Shown piece after piece: positions 21,301 through 30,243 of a DNA stretch of 64,000 nt. A model generated the notes under the pieces. It was not told the DNA's origin. It made no database searches and saw nothing but the letters and a program-made list of their open reading frames with translations. The first letter of the stretch is position 1; the number at the start of each line of letters is the position of its first letter. The position numbers and the translations under genes were made by a program. This stretch comes from Proteus appendicitidis (GTDB taxonomy: Bacteria; Pseudomonadota; Gammaproteobacteria; Enterobacterales; Enterobacteriaceae), in assembly GCF_030271835.1 (NCBI RefSeq), contig NZ_CP127389.1:4041601-4105600 (forward strand), given 5' to 3'.

Positions 21301-22081
21301 ATTAGGTAAAGATACGGCAACGGTTGTTGGTGGCATCACATATTCACCTCAAATTAGCCAAAATGGGCAATTAACACTAACAGCAGAGCGCAGAGCCATA
21401 AAAGATAGTCTACTTTCTTATATGGGGCGTACAGATCCAATGACAGGCGAAAGTTGGGGGCGTGTAACACGTAACGGCGCTAAAGTTCAATATGCTTGGG
21501 ATGATGGAAAAATTGGGGCTTATGCTGGTGGTGGTTTCTATAACTACGAAGGTAAAAGTGTTGCGAGTAATGATGAAGTGAAAGCGTGGATTGGCTCTTA
21601 TGCTAAGTTCTATCAAGATGATCAACAAGAAGTAAAAGCTGGCGTGCATGTTGATTATATGAACTTTAGAAATAACCAAAACTACTTCTCCTTAGGGCAC
21701 GGTGGTTACTTCAGCCCACAAGATTATGTGTCTGTTTCATTGCCTGTTGCTTATACCCGCCGTTTTGAAAAAGGTGAAGTCTCATTAAATGGTGCAATAG
21801 GGATACAAAGTTACAAACAAAAAGGTAGTGATTATTTCCCAACGCATGGTTATATGCAAAACGCATTAAATAAACAGAATGCAAGCGATCCTCGTATTAA
21901 ATCTCAGTACGAAGAGCAAGACGAAACGAATATTACTTATAGATTAGGTTTAGACGCGAAATATTATTTAAACAAAGAAACCGAGTTAGGTGTCAGCTTA
22001 TCGCATGATACATCGGGTGATTATGCTGAAGATAATATGTGGTTACACTTAAAATATACCCCAGACTTCCTGTCTAAATAA
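18380..22081 (+). CDS. bcsC: Cellulose export protein, TPR and outer-membrane barrel
   Basis: The 1233-residue protein has a signal peptide, about 800 residues of tetratricopeptide repeats (e.g. ALAGLGYIALRSGDLTTGQR) and a C-terminal outer-membrane beta-barrel of about 340 residues (from around KVSPWVQGGVAMRHRNGDKG to the final LHLKYTPDFL). The TPRs span the periplasm and the barrel exports the glucan. The start has a GGGGGGA ribosome site. Size and layout fit BcsC of other enterobacteria. Confidence 0.95.
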   Translation: MKNHALNIIVKVIYAGCILGASSQVQATAVEANTAATDPNIVSSLIEQANYWHGRAHDERAVEALQKVLIMESNNQDALYLMAFFTAQQGNEKQAAYWREKLAQIAPQDPRIEGLKNIRSSQFSEQQLGYARELAKKGQHEEAIKAYQRLFVSSEPPETLALEYYQTMAGVPAMLPQAITGLKQRAALMPDNKETQKALGLTLTYNEETRREGITILGNISGDESAKKGMRQALLWLNVRPDDEVLYKTYLQANPNDKAVAEHFQGAIQGNARQAGYTALNKGKLKEAEGYFKQALAADNNDAQALAGLGYIALRSGDLTTGQRLLNQAAQSGGEQGSKWKQQAEDAGFYAQLRGAQQRAKQGNIQQALDQLAPLTGASGEKGLSANLLQADLLRKQGNLPAAHQLLSGLYQQNSRNEKVISAYYYLLVQEGQNTKAEQLLAQQSASLRQKLTANTDPSEKLRREAQKALENGDRVQARQLLTQAQRKNPQNNWVYLDLARLMAADGDSAGAKNIISQLQNRRTRDSDYVVSLFYVEQKEWDKVFNLLSSHNQQTEAEKALLQRARFHRQLAQADHYRQAGNLVAMRNILRPLINQVADYPNDVGELAEKLVNSGLNDEALQLVESDIAKGTKGSVGNYAGHINVLNELGHYTQASSLINDPALQQETPIVEKKRLEVATKVAQADSLREKGEIKAAYDALVVALKTSPNDPDLLMALSRVYLAQSMPEQSNKILSYLEKEQGKDSKLIQAQIEVALAQKDGRKAQQLLQQIPSSSQPAYLLQAAQIAQLNGENRKALTLLRSAQWQNSDSTLKTSAGQLNALGGSDNPVLAGSIYERKEMASVQRSIRELEEKVSPWVQGGVAMRHRNGDKGLSNVTEISAPISISSVPGEEFRWEFSVNPVSMTSGSVSGERANRFGTGQLQHAERFAKNSDNHDEKNKINADEAGSQRASGVELGLRLSDKNVSFDVGSTPLGKDTATVVGGITYSPQISQNGQLTLTAERRAIKDSLLSYMGRTDPMTGESWGRVTRNGAKVQYAWDDGKIGAYAGGGFYNYEGKSVASNDEVKAWIGSYAKFYQDDQQEVKAGVHVDYMNFRNNQNYFSLGHGGYFSPQDYVSVSLPVAYTRRFEKGEVSLNGAIGIQSYKQKGSDYFPTHGYMQNALNKQNASDPRIKSQYEEQDETNITYRLGLDAKYYLNKETELGVSLSHDTSGDYAEDNMWLHLKYTPDFLSK

Positions 22082-22096
22082 TTAAGGAGACAAATA

Positions 22097-22567
22097 ATGA
22101 ATAAGCATGACAGTGATATCTTACAATTACCTTTTGAAAGTGGCTGGCAAGATCTAACTCAATTATTATTTTTTCAAATTTTAAATGACAATGATATTTC
22201 TACTGCTGGAAATAAATTAAGGAATATAGGTAAAGATATTGCCTTACGTTATCCTTTACCTGAAAGCGAAAATATTCAATTACTTGAATCACATATTAAT
22301 CGCGTATTAACGCTATTTAAATGGGGTTTTGTCACGATATCTCCTGCAATGAGCGAACTTTTACTGGTTCATTGTGCATGGCCTCATTTTACGCAAAGCC
22401 AAGATGATGCTCAGTGGCGTGTTGCAAGTGCGGGTGTTTTAGAAGGGTTATATGAAGGTTGGTTAACAAATCAAGGCGGTAATGCCAAAATGCAAGTGCA
22501 TCGCCAACCTACTGATGCAAAAGATGTCTTTATTTTCCGCTATGCGCATAACTCATCAGCCGAATAA
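22097..22567 (+). CDS. bcsD: Cellulose synthase subunit D
   Basis: This 156-residue protein belongs to the BcsD (AxCesD) family, which forms a periplasmic octameric ring that aligns glucan chains and promotes crystalline cellulose. Family features are GWQDLTQLLFFQI near the start, a central helical region, and the end segment AGVLEGLYEGWLTNQGGNAKM. It begins 15 bases after bcsC with an AAGGAGA ribosome site. Its presence places the operon with the type I (bcsD-containing) systems rather than the E. coli bcsEFG type. Confidence 0.9.
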   Translation: MNKHDSDILQLPFESGWQDLTQLLFFQILNDNDISTAGNKLRNIGKDIALRYPLPESENIQLLESHINRVLTLFKWGFVTISPAMSELLLVHCAWPHFTQSQDDAQWRVASAGVLEGLYEGWLTNQGGNAKMQVHRQPTDAKDVFIFRYAHNSSAE

Positions 22568-22606
22568 TAATATATATGCTTTATTGATGAGCATAGGAGG
22601 TCAAAA

Positions 22607-23518
22607 ATGAATGAAATGATATTTAATGATGATAATTCTAAATGCTTATTAATAAAGCAATTTACTAATAATGTTTTTATGATGTTAGTAACAGATATTA
22701 ATGGCATCATTATTTATGCAAATGAAAAATATTGTGAATTTAATAATGTTCACTTTGAAAATATAAAAGGTAAAAATTACAGCTTATTTAATTTAATTGA
22801 CGAGAATCAAATCAATTGTTGTGTAAATGGTAATAATGATAATAAAGGAGTATATCGATTAGAAGCCAAAAGAAATAACAATATGCAACAAGATATATGG
22901 GAAGATATTAGTATTATTCCTGTATTTGATGAAAACAATTTAATTTCTCATTATGTATTTATTAGCTTGGATATTACTGATAAGGTAGAGCTAAGAAATG
23001 AGTTATTTAATAAAAGTTATATTGATTCATTAACTGGAATATCTAATCGACTAAGTATCGTTGAAAAAATTGAAAATGAACGATTAAATATTTTACAACC
23101 CTCTTCATTTTGCCTTGGTATTATAGATTGCGATAAATTCAAATCTATTAATGATCAATTCGGGCATCATGCAGGCGATAAAGTATTGTGTGAAATATCT
23201 AAACGGTTGTCACAATTAGAAAATAATGAAGTCTATTGTGGGCGACTTGGTGGCGATGAGTTTGCTGTGCTTTTCCCTAAAGGATTACGTTCTTGTTCTG
23301 TGATTTTGTTAGAAATAATAGAATCACTTTGGAAATCAATGGAAAAACCCATCAATATTAATTCTGATTTTATGTTAACGCCTTCAATTAGTTTAGGTAT
23401 TGCTGAATATCCTAAGGACGGAAAAACATTATCTGAATTATTAAAATCCGCAGATGAAACACTTTATTCTATAAAAGAAATGGGTGGTAATAAATATGGG
23501 TTTTATTCCGGATTTTAA
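22607..23518 (+). CDS. PAS-GGDEF diguanylate cyclase in the cellulose operon
   Basis: This 303-residue protein is soluble: a PAS domain at about 15-125 (VTDINGIIIYANEKYCEFN, ending SLDITDKVELRNELF) and a GGDEF domain at about 135-300. The substrate and metal residues look intact: DSLTGISNR, DCDKFKSINDQFGHHAGD and RLGGDEFAVLF (GGDEF at 215-219). The feedback I-site RxxD expected nine residues before GGDEF is replaced by NNEV, so product inhibition at that site is unlikely. It should make c-di-GMP, which the BcsA PilZ domain binds. It lies 39 bases after bcsD with an AGGAGG ribosome site. The PAS ligand is unknown. Confidence 0.9.
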   Translation: MNEMIFNDDNSKCLLIKQFTNNVFMMLVTDINGIIIYANEKYCEFNNVHFENIKGKNYSLFNLIDENQINCCVNGNNDNKGVYRLEAKRNNNMQQDIWEDISIIPVFDENNLISHYVFISLDITDKVELRNELFNKSYIDSLTGISNRLSIVEKIENERLNILQPSSFCLGIIDCDKFKSINDQFGHHAGDKVLCEISKRLSQLENNEVYCGRLGGDEFAVLFPKGLRSCSVILLEIIESLWKSMEKPININSDFMLTPSISLGIAEYPKDGKTLSELLKSADETLYSIKEMGGNKYGFYSGF

Positions 23519-23700
23519 ATAAAAGATTTTAAATAAAAAGTTTTTTAATAAAGATATATAAAAATAACGTTATCTCTTTTTAACGAAGAGGGAGGTGACT
23601 GTTTTTAAAATATATCTAGCACTCCTGATGAAATATAAGAGTAAATTTAAAATAATACTAAATATTAGTTTTAGATAAATATCTATTAGAGGATTTTATT

Positions 23701-24660
23701 ATGATGAAAGCGGTTATCCCTGTTGCTGGATTAGGTACTCGTATGTTACCTGCAACGAAATCAATTCCTAAAGAAATGCTACCTATTGTTGATCGCCCTT
23801 TAATTCAATATATTGTTGAAGAGTGCGCTCAGGCAGGCGTTGAGGAAATTATTTTAGTTACTCACTCTTCTAAAAATTCAATTGCGGATCACTTTGATAC
23901 CAGTTTTGAATTAGAAAATATGCTGGAACAGCGTATTAAAAATAAATTATTAGAAGAAGTGCGTTCAATTTGCCCTGACAATGTCAAGATTGTCCAAATT
24001 CGCCAAGGGCATGCTTTAGGTTTAGGTCATGCAATTTGCTGCGCTCGTCCAGTTATTGGCAATAATCCATTTATTGTTTTACTGCCTGATGTTTTATTAA
24101 ATGCACATTATTGCGATCCTCAACATGATAATTTATCCGCAATGATAAAACGTTTTGAAAAAACAGAACGTAGCCAAATTATGGTTGAACCTGTGCCAAT
24201 GAGCCAAGTGCAACAATATGGTGTTGTAGATTGCCAAGGTGTTTTCTGTCCTCAAGGTAATTGGGCGCCTATTCGTCGTATCGTGGAAAAACCAAATCCT
24301 GAAGATGCGCCTTCTAACCTTTCTGTTGTTGGCCGTTATGTTTTCTCTGAAGCTATCTGGGAATTATTAGATGGTCTACCTGCTGGTGTGGGTGGTGAAA
24401 TTCAATTAACAGATGCAATTGATTTATTATTGAAAAAAGAAGTCGCTGAAGCATATACCTTAGTGGGTAAATCACATGATTGTGGTAATAAGCTAGGATA
24501 TATGAAAGCCTTTGTTGAATATGGGCTTTATAATTCGGTGTTAAAAGAAGAATTTTCTTCTTGGTTGCAAGACTTTTGTGAAAAAACATTATTACCCAAA
24601 ACAGAAGTCATAGCAGAAGATGACGTCAGTGAAGCACAAAAGATAGTTGCTATCTTTTGA
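23701..24660 (+). CDS. galU: UTP--glucose-1-phosphate uridylyltransferase, operon copy
   Basis: The 319-residue enzyme makes UDP-glucose, the substrate of BcsA. It has the GalU nucleotide loop [30 protein letters not shown], the [13 protein letters not shown] region and the late [13 protein letters not shown]. These match catalytic GalU rather than the inactive paralogue GalF, which changes GTRM and KSHDCGN. The gene lies 182 bases after the cyclase gene with an AGAGGA ribosome site, so it may be a later part of the operon or have its own promoter. Whether a second galU exists elsewhere in this genome cannot be seen. Confidence 0.88.
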   Translation: MMKAVIPVAGLGTRMLPATKSIPKEMLPIVDRPLIQYIVEECAQAGVEEIILVTHSSKNSIADHFDTSFELENMLEQRIKNKLLEEVRSICPDNVKIVQIRQGHALGLGHAICCARPVIGNNPFIVLLPDVLLNAHYCDPQHDNLSAMIKRFEKTERSQIMVEPVPMSQVQQYGVVDCQGVFCPQGNWAPIRRIVEKPNPEDAPSNLSVVGRYVFSEAIWELLDGLPAGVGGEIQLTDAIDLLLKKEVAEAYTLVGKSHDCGNKLGYMKAFVEYGLYNSVLKEEFSSWLQDFCEKTLLPKTEVIAEDDVSEAQKIVAIF

Positions 24661-24733
24661 GTTTATATTGAAATAATATGCAATATGCCGACCGAAATAA
24701 AATGACGGTCGGCAATAGCAGGAGAGAAAGGTA

Positions 24734-25762
24734 ATGTCTTTTTGGTACTTATCTCGTTGTCATTATCTATTTTCTACTTTTTTTATTTTAGGTTTGTTGC
24801 TTATGGTTTCTCCCTCAATACAGGCAGCAGATACTCAAGTAGGATGGCAACAGTTTAAAGAGCGCTATATCCAGAATGATGGACGAGTTATAGACAGCGC
24901 TAACAAAAATATTTCACACTCTGAAGGTCAAGGCTATGGCATGTTAATGGCTGTAATGAGTGATGATCATGAAACATTTAATAAGTTATGGCGCTGGACA
25001 GCCGCTTCCCTTTATCGTGGCGATTTAGGCTTATTTAAATGGCGTTACGAGCCTGAAAATAGTGAACATACCCCTGATCCTAATAATGCAACAGATGGTG
25101 ACATCTTAATTGCGTGGGCATTATTAAAAGCGGGTGAGAAATGGAATGATGAAAGTTATCTTTCAGCTTCTGATTCTATTCAACACGCTATTTTGGAACA
25201 TACTTTAGTTAAGACAAAAAATTATACTGTACTTTTACCTGGTATTAATGGCTTTAAAACACCAGAAGAAATTATTATTAACCCATCCTATTTTATTTTC
25301 CCTGCATGGAAAGATTTTTACCGCACAAGTAAAGATGTTCGTTGGAAAGCGTTAATTAATGATAGCCAGTCTTTACTTAGAAATATGCGGTTTGGTGAAT
25401 ATCAATTACCAACAGACTGGGTCAGTTTGTTTCCAGATGGAAAGATAGAGCCTAGTGAAAAATGGCCTGCACGATTTAGCTTTGATGCAATACGTATTCC
25501 GCTGTATTTGGCTTGGGCGCGTGATGAATTAGCGTTACAACCTTTTGTGCAGTATTGGCAGCAATTTGATCGTTATAAAACTCCTGCTTGGGTAAGTATC
25601 GATGCTCAAGAGCGTGCTGAATATAACCTCACTCCCGGTATGATGGCAGTGAGAGATTTAACGATGAAAACACCTATTGAAGATGTCGATTTAAGTAAAG
25701 ATACGGATTATTACTCTTCAGCTTTACACTTATTAGCGGCATTTGCTCAAAACGGGCAATAA
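24734..25762 (+). CDS. bcsZ: Periplasmic endo-1,4-beta-glucanase (GH8)
   Basis: BcsZ is the cellulase found in nearly all cellulose operons; it trims glucan during export. The 342 residues include a signal peptide (cleavage near SIQAA) and a GH8 fold. The catalytic acid is Glu64 in HSEGQGYGML; the acidic cluster ATDGDILIAWAL (about 119-130) and RFSFDAIRIPLY hold the other family active-site aspartates. It starts with GGAGAGAAAGG upstream and is followed at once by an intrinsic terminator, so it is the last gene of the operon. Confidence 0.93.
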   Translation: MSFWYLSRCHYLFSTFFILGLLLMVSPSIQAADTQVGWQQFKERYIQNDGRVIDSANKNISHSEGQGYGMLMAVMSDDHETFNKLWRWTAASLYRGDLGLFKWRYEPENSEHTPDPNNATDGDILIAWALLKAGEKWNDESYLSASDSIQHAILEHTLVKTKNYTVLLPGINGFKTPEEIIINPSYFIFPAWKDFYRTSKDVRWKALINDSQSLLRNMRFGEYQLPTDWVSLFPDGKIEPSEKWPARFSFDAIRIPLYLAWARDELALQPFVQYWQQFDRYKTPAWVSIDAQERAEYNLTPGMMAVRDLTMKTPIEDVDLSKDTDYYSSALHLLAAFAQNGQ

Positions 25763-25783
25763 GTATATTTAGTTAATTTGAAT

Positions 25784-25838
25784 AATAGATAGCTTAAATT
25801 CCTTTTAATACAGAGAGGCATTAAGTTATCTATTTTTT
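25784..25838 (+). terminator. Intrinsic terminator of the cellulose operon
   Basis: AATAGATAGCTTAA pairs with TTAAGTTATCTATT (14 bp, one G-T pair) around a 23-base loop and ends in TTTTTT. It begins 22 bases after the bcsZ stop. Confidence 0.8.
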
Positions 25839-26070
25839 ATATCGATAGTGATAAAAAATATTTTTCTAAATTATTTATACTTATTCAAATTTTATAAGTT
25901 AATTGTATTTCGTTATCTCTATTTGTTTATAACGTTATGTTATTTAAATAATAAATAAACTTTAATCTATGATCTAAGAATAATTTATTTAATACTATTT
26001 ATGCTAAAGTTATCTCAATAACTTGATAATGTTATTAATATAATTTCTCATCAACAATAGAGGTGGATAA
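25839..26070. other. Intergenic region before the Mop gene
   Basis: Together with the preceding terminator this makes a 308-base gene-free gap. It is very AT-rich and must hold the promoter of the Mop gene. The segment around 25932-25959 is weakly symmetrical but does not match a ModE operator well. Confidence 0.4.
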
Positions 26071-26499
26071 ATGAAAGTTTCAGCACGCAATCAGTTAGTC
26101 GGTAAAGTTGTTGATATTATTGAAGGTGCAGTTAATAGTGAAGTGATTTTATCTTTAGCACACGGTGAGAAACTGGCGACAATCATCACCAAAGAAAGCT
26201 GTGAAAGCTTAAAGATTAAAAAAGACGGTGAAGCTATTGCCATTATTAAAGCGCCATGGGTTGTTTTGGCACTACCTGATTGTGGTTTAAATTTCTCTGC
26301 ACGTAATCAATTTGCAGGTAAAGTCACTCAAATCGCACAAGGTGCCGTGAATTCTACGATACATTTAGAAACAGCTAAAGGCTTAGCGCTGACTGCTGTT
26401 ATTACAAATGAAAGCTTACAAGAGATGAAGCTGGCAAAAGGCAGTGAGGTTTTAGCATTAGTGAAAGCTTCTAGCGTGATTGTTGCAACACGCAAATAA
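26071..26499 (+). CDS. Di-Mop (TOBE) molybdate-binding protein, ModG-like
   Basis: The 142 residues are two tandem Mop/TOBE units, each opening with the same pattern (SARNQLVGKVVDIIEGAVNS and SARNQFAGKVTQIAQGAVNS). Tandem-Mop proteins (ModG) bind molybdate or tungstate oxyanions in the cytoplasm and buffer or deliver them. No transporter genes are adjacent, but the molybdo-selenoprotein formate dehydrogenase lies 6 kb away. The ribosome site is AGAGGTGG. A bidirectional terminator follows. Confidence 0.9.
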   Translation: MKVSARNQLVGKVVDIIEGAVNSEVILSLAHGEKLATIITKESCESLKIKKDGEAIAIIKAPWVVLALPDCGLNFSARNQFAGKVTQIAQGAVNSTIHLETAKGLALTAVITNESLQEMKLAKGSEVLALVKASSVIVATRK

Positions 26500-26524
26500 T
26501 CAAGATGCTATTCTTTTAAAATAA

Positions 26525-26553
26525 AAAAAGAGGCTAAATGCTAGCCTCTTTTT
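26525..26553. terminator. Bidirectional terminator
   Basis: AAAAAGAGGCTA and TAGCCTCTTTTT form a perfect 12-bp stem with a 5-base loop. Both strands end in T-runs, serving the convergent Mop and sulfatase genes. Confidence 0.92.
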
Positions 26554-26620
26554 CATTATTGATATTGCTTGTTTTGTTAGATTTATAATCCCGATCACCT
26601 TTTATGCAAGGTCACTAAAA

Positions 26621-28270
26621 TTATTTATCAGTATCACCAGCGACTTTCAGTTTGTCATAGATATAATTTTTATAACTATTAACTAATTTTTCGTCTTCGC
26701 AGTCATTTAATTTACCTTCACATAAGTGGCGCATTTGAATGTTTGCTTTGTAGAAAGGGGATAATGGCAAACGAGCGCGCTCTAAGATCATACCACCTAA
26801 GAAGCTAATATCCGTTAGTTCACCCGTTGTTATTGGCGCACCTTGCGACAGATTATCTCTTAAGGTGAACTGAGTAATATACGCAGGGTTATTAAACGGT
26901 GACTGGTAATTTTTTAGCTCAATATTGGGTTGATGATCACCAAAATAGAGGAACATCGTCGGCTTTTCTCTTTGTGCAACAAAATGAGAGAAATCTTTAA
27001 TAGCCGGATCGCTAGTAATGATTTTTTCCATATAGTGGCTAAATTTACCCGGAGCATTATTGCTTTCTGTATGACCTGTAATTTGGTACATATCTCGGTG
27101 TGATTCATCATAAGGACCATGCTCATACATGGTTAATGAGAATATAAACAGTGGCTTATCAGTCCGTTTTTTCAGTACCTCTTCAACGTAACCCAGCATA
27201 TCTACCGTCGATATTTTCCAGAGATTTTCTTCTAATGTTCCTGGGTAGCCAAGCTCTTGAGGTTGAATAATCTCATCAATACCCATTTTTTCATAAGCGT
27301 AACCAGCATGGTAAGCACTACGATTAAATGGAGTGAGTAACACCGTGTAATAACCTTCTGCTTTTAGTTGGCGGAATAAACTCTCATTAAGTTTATCGAC
27401 AACAAAATAGAAGACGGAGTTTTTACGCGCACCAAAATCATCGGTATTTAACCCGGTTAATACCGAAAATTCAGAAAGCCAAGTACCACCGCCAAAGGTT
27501 TGTACTCGTAATGGGCTTTGCGCACTGACACCTTCATCTTTTTGGAACATAAATAAATCAGGCAGTGCAACATTTGTATCAAATTGATAAATATGAGGAT
27601 TAACCGTCGATTCTTGTAATAAAACGATAATATCAGGTTTTATATCTGTCTGTGTTTCAGGTAATACGGTTTTGTCTGCTTGTTCAAGGAAGTAATCTGC
27701 ATTTTCATTGAAATAAGGAGGGTGATAAGCCGTTTGGTAACCAGACATGATTAAATTAGTAACCGTTCCTCGTCCTCCTGGAAGTGTACCTTCCCATTCA
27801 GCTTGCCATTTTTCCACGGTGAAATGGAGAGTGGTAAACCCAATGACCATTAAGAGTAAGCTACTTATACGCAAGGCGGGGCGTGATTTTTTGGAAAAAC
27901 GCCAAGCAATAAACATATTGATAAGAAGCCATATTAGCATCGCAACCAATGCAACGCCGGCCTCCCAATAATGACCTAATGTCCCTAAGTTAGAGCTATC
28001 AAAAGCTAAATCAAAGTCAGAGAACATTAATGTTTCTTTGTAATAATGGACTTTTATTTGATTAATAAACTTAGTTATCAGGAAGAGTGTGCCTGTGGTA
28101 ATAACCGAAAATAAGACACGAGCTGATAAAATAAAGCAAAGAGAAAAAAGAATAAAATACACACCGACGGAAAGTAGTGCAGTATAAATAAACGTTGCTT
28201 TCTCAAAAACAATAAAGAGTGAGGCAATAAGAATAAGTGCAAGATAAACACTTCCTAATATTTTTTTCAT
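26621..28270 (-). CDS. LTA-synthase-like membrane sulfatase (phosphotransferase family)
   Basis: This 549-residue inner-membrane enzyme has four or five hydrophobic N-terminal segments (to about residue 155) and a large periplasmic alkaline-phosphatase/sulfatase domain. The likely metal site and nucleophile are in LLQESTVNP (Glu and Thr), with a second metal cluster in YFGDHQPN. This architecture is shared by lipoteichoic acid synthases and Gram-negative phosphoglycerol or phosphoethanolamine transferases that decorate glycans. The gene stands alone, divergently placed from no biosynthetic cluster, so acceptor and donor cannot be inferred. Confidence 0.8.
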   Translation of the reverse strand: MKKILGSVYLALILIASLFIVFEKATFIYTALLSVGVYFILFSLCFILSARVLFSVITTGTLFLITKFINQIKVHYYKETLMFSDFDLAFDSSNLGTLGHYWEAGVALVAMLIWLLINMFIAWRFSKKSRPALRISSLLLMVIGFTTLHFTVEKWQAEWEGTLPGGRGTVTNLIMSGYQTAYHPPYFNENADYFLEQADKTVLPETQTDIKPDIIVLLQESTVNPHIYQFDTNVALPDLFMFQKDEGVSAQSPLRVQTFGGGTWLSEFSVLTGLNTDDFGARKNSVFYFVVDKLNESLFRQLKAEGYYTVLLTPFNRSAYHAGYAYEKMGIDEIIQPQELGYPGTLEENLWKISTVDMLGYVEEVLKKRTDKPLFIFSLTMYEHGPYDESHRDMYQITGHTESNNAPGKFSHYMEKIITSDPAIKDFSHFVAQREKPTMFLYFGDHQPNIELKNYQSPFNNPAYITQFTLRDNLSQGAPITTGELTDISFLGGMILERARLPLSPFYKANIQMRHLCEGKLNDCEDEKLVNSYKNYIYDKLKVAGDTDK

Positions 28271-28337
28271 ATCTCTTCCGAGTATAGCGATAAAGAATAA
28301 AGGGGATATTTTACAAATATTGTAGGCGATAACCTTA

Positions 28338-28365
28338 AATAGGCTAAATAACTTTATTTAGCCTA
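28338..28365 (-). terminator. Hairpin after selB
   Basis: TAGGCTAAAT and ATTTAGCCTA form a perfect 10-bp stem with a 6-base loop, 16 bases beyond the selB stop. The T-run on the minus strand is short, so termination may be partial. Confidence 0.6.
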
Positions 28366-28380
28366 AGTTGACATCTGGAT

Positions 28381-30243
28381 TTAGAATAACCCTTTGTCTC
28401 GTAAAATATGAAGATCTTTTTTGCGGCGAGTAAAACCGGTGCGGTCAAAATACTCTAAGATTTGTACTGCTAATTTACGCCCAACAGATAACTCATCACG
28501 GAAATCCGCAGCGGTGACACTGCCATTACTTTCATTATATTTCACAATGATAGACGCAAATTTTTCTATTGTTTGGTGTGTATAGTAGCGGTCGGCAATA
28601 ATCGGAATAATTAAACCTAATTGTGCCGCTTTACGTAACAATGAGCGGATCACTTTCTCATCATTTTTCATTTCATCAGCGAGATCACGTACCCACCAAG
28701 GTTCAGATTGCTCAAAATAGACTTTAGCATTTTGCCATAGCGCATCTTGTTCTGGAGAAAAAGCAAGACCATGAGTTGGAAGATGAAGCCAACCACGACT
28801 TTGGCTAATAGCACCTTCTTTACGCAATTGATCAATTAAGTGATAGACCAATTCATCATGATAAGTCGGTAGTGCCATCCGTTTTAAACGAGAACGACCC
28901 ACACCCATTTGATCATTATGTTGTTGATGATATTCCTCAAGCGTATCGAGTAATTTCTGTTTTGCGTTATCCGCATTCTCTTTAGAAAGAATAACGCCAG
29001 CAACACTGACTAAGTCAAAGGTTTCTAATAACTGAGCCAGCGCACTTTCAGTTAATTGTTGCGCCCAAGAAAACTGACTTAGAGATAACTCACCTTTTGG
29101 TAAACATAACGCTAAATTCGCACTGGCGCTGTCTGCATTATCGAGTTGGTGTAACCAAGTTAAGAATTCTGCTTGTCGCTTGCCTCTACGTGGCGAGTGT
29201 AAATATAAGACTTTTGCTGCGGCTAAGGTGCGTTGTGCACTGATATCACGCAAGATAAGTCTGTCGTTATCCACCAGCCAAAGGGGGTTATCAAGAATAA
29301 GCTCGGCTAACTGTGGTGTTTCATTAGCATCATTTAAAAGAGCAACACGACCCGTAATATGACGTGTACCGTGGTGAATATGTACCGGCTGCCAATGCTT
29401 TAAAGGTTCATCCGCAATTAAACTGACTAATATTTTATGAGATTGATAGTTAGGTGCTTGAGAAAGCAGCCAGTCACCCCGAGAGACGTTTTCTTTACTG
29501 ACATCACCTGTGATGTTAATTGCAATACGATGTCCAGCACCCGCACGTTCTACGGGCTGATTTTGAGCATGTAAGGCTCTTATTCTTACTGGTTTATCTG
29601 CACCCGTTAGCCAAAAGGTATCACCAACAGAAATTTGTCCCGCAAGCGCAGTGCCTGTGACAACTAATCCCGCGCCTTTAATGCTAAAAACACGGTCTAT
29701 GGCTAAACGAAAACGCTTATGCCATTGAGGGTGTTGTTGTTCTTGCTGATGCAGACCAACCAGATAGTGGCGAAGCTCTGGAATTCCTTCCCCTGATGGG
29801 GCTGAAGTGACAAAAAAGTTAGGTTTTTGCCAGCCTAAATTGGCTAACATATCCATTGTTTGTAAACGAACTTCTTCAATTCGTTCTGGGGTAACACGAT
29901 CGGCTTTGGTGAGAATAACGGTAACTTGAGGACAGCCAGCAAGACGTAAAATAGAGATATGTTCGATGGTTTGTGCCATAACGCCATCGTCACAAGCCAC
30001 AATTAATAGCGCATGAGAGATCCCTCCGACACCTGAGAGCATATTTGACAGGAATTTCTCATGACCGGGAACATCCACAAAACCAATTGAAGTTCCATCG
30101 TCTTGACGCCAATAGGCATAACCTAAATCAATGGTCATGCCTCGTTTTTTCTCTTCAGGTAAATGAGTAGTATCTACCCCAGTAATGGTCTGTATAAGTG
30201 TGGTTTTTCCGTGGTCTACGTGACCTGCTGTCGCAAAAATCAT
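28381..30243 (-). CDS. selB: Selenocysteine-specific elongation factor
   Basis: SelB is the GTPase that brings Sec-tRNA to UGA codons marked by a SECIS hairpin. The 620 residues have the G1 loop [10 protein letters not shown] at the N-terminus, DVPGHEKF (G3) and TKAD (G4), two translation-factor beta-barrels, and C-terminal winged-helix repeats that bind the mRNA hairpin (ending DYFDR-type [14 protein letters not shown]). Length matches E. coli (614). Its ATG overlaps the selA stop by four bases (ATGA), showing translational coupling. Confidence 0.97.
   Translation of the reverse strand: MIFATAGHVDHGKTTLIQTITGVDTTHLPEEKKRGMTIDLGYAYWRQDDGTSIGFVDVPGHEKFLSNMLSGVGGISHALLIVACDDGVMAQTIEHISILRLAGCPQVTVILTKADRVTPERIEEVRLQTMDMLANLGWQKPNFFVTSAPSGEGIPELRHYLVGLHQQEQQHPQWHKRFRLAIDRVFSIKGAGLVVTGTALAGQISVGDTFWLTGADKPVRIRALHAQNQPVERAGAGHRIAINITGDVSKENVSRGDWLLSQAPNYQSHKILVSLIADEPLKHWQPVHIHHGTRHITGRVALLNDANETPQLAELILDNPLWLVDNDRLILRDISAQRTLAAAKVLYLHSPRRGKRQAEFLTWLHQLDNADSASANLALCLPKGELSLSQFSWAQQLTESALAQLLETFDLVSVAGVILSKENADNAKQKLLDTLEEYHQQHNDQMGVGRSRLKRMALPTYHDELVYHLIDQLRKEGAISQSRGWLHLPTHGLAFSPEQDALWQNAKVYFEQSEPWWVRDLADEMKNDEKVIRSLLRKAAQLGLIIPIIADRYYTHQTIEKFASIIVKYNESNGSVTAADFRDELSVGRKLAVQILEYFDRTGFTRRKKDLHILRDKGLF

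Noticed and set aside
25932..25959. Possible ModE operator before the Mop gene
   Set aside because: The left half CGTTATGT fits, but the right half does not, so the match is not better than expected in such AT-rich sequence.
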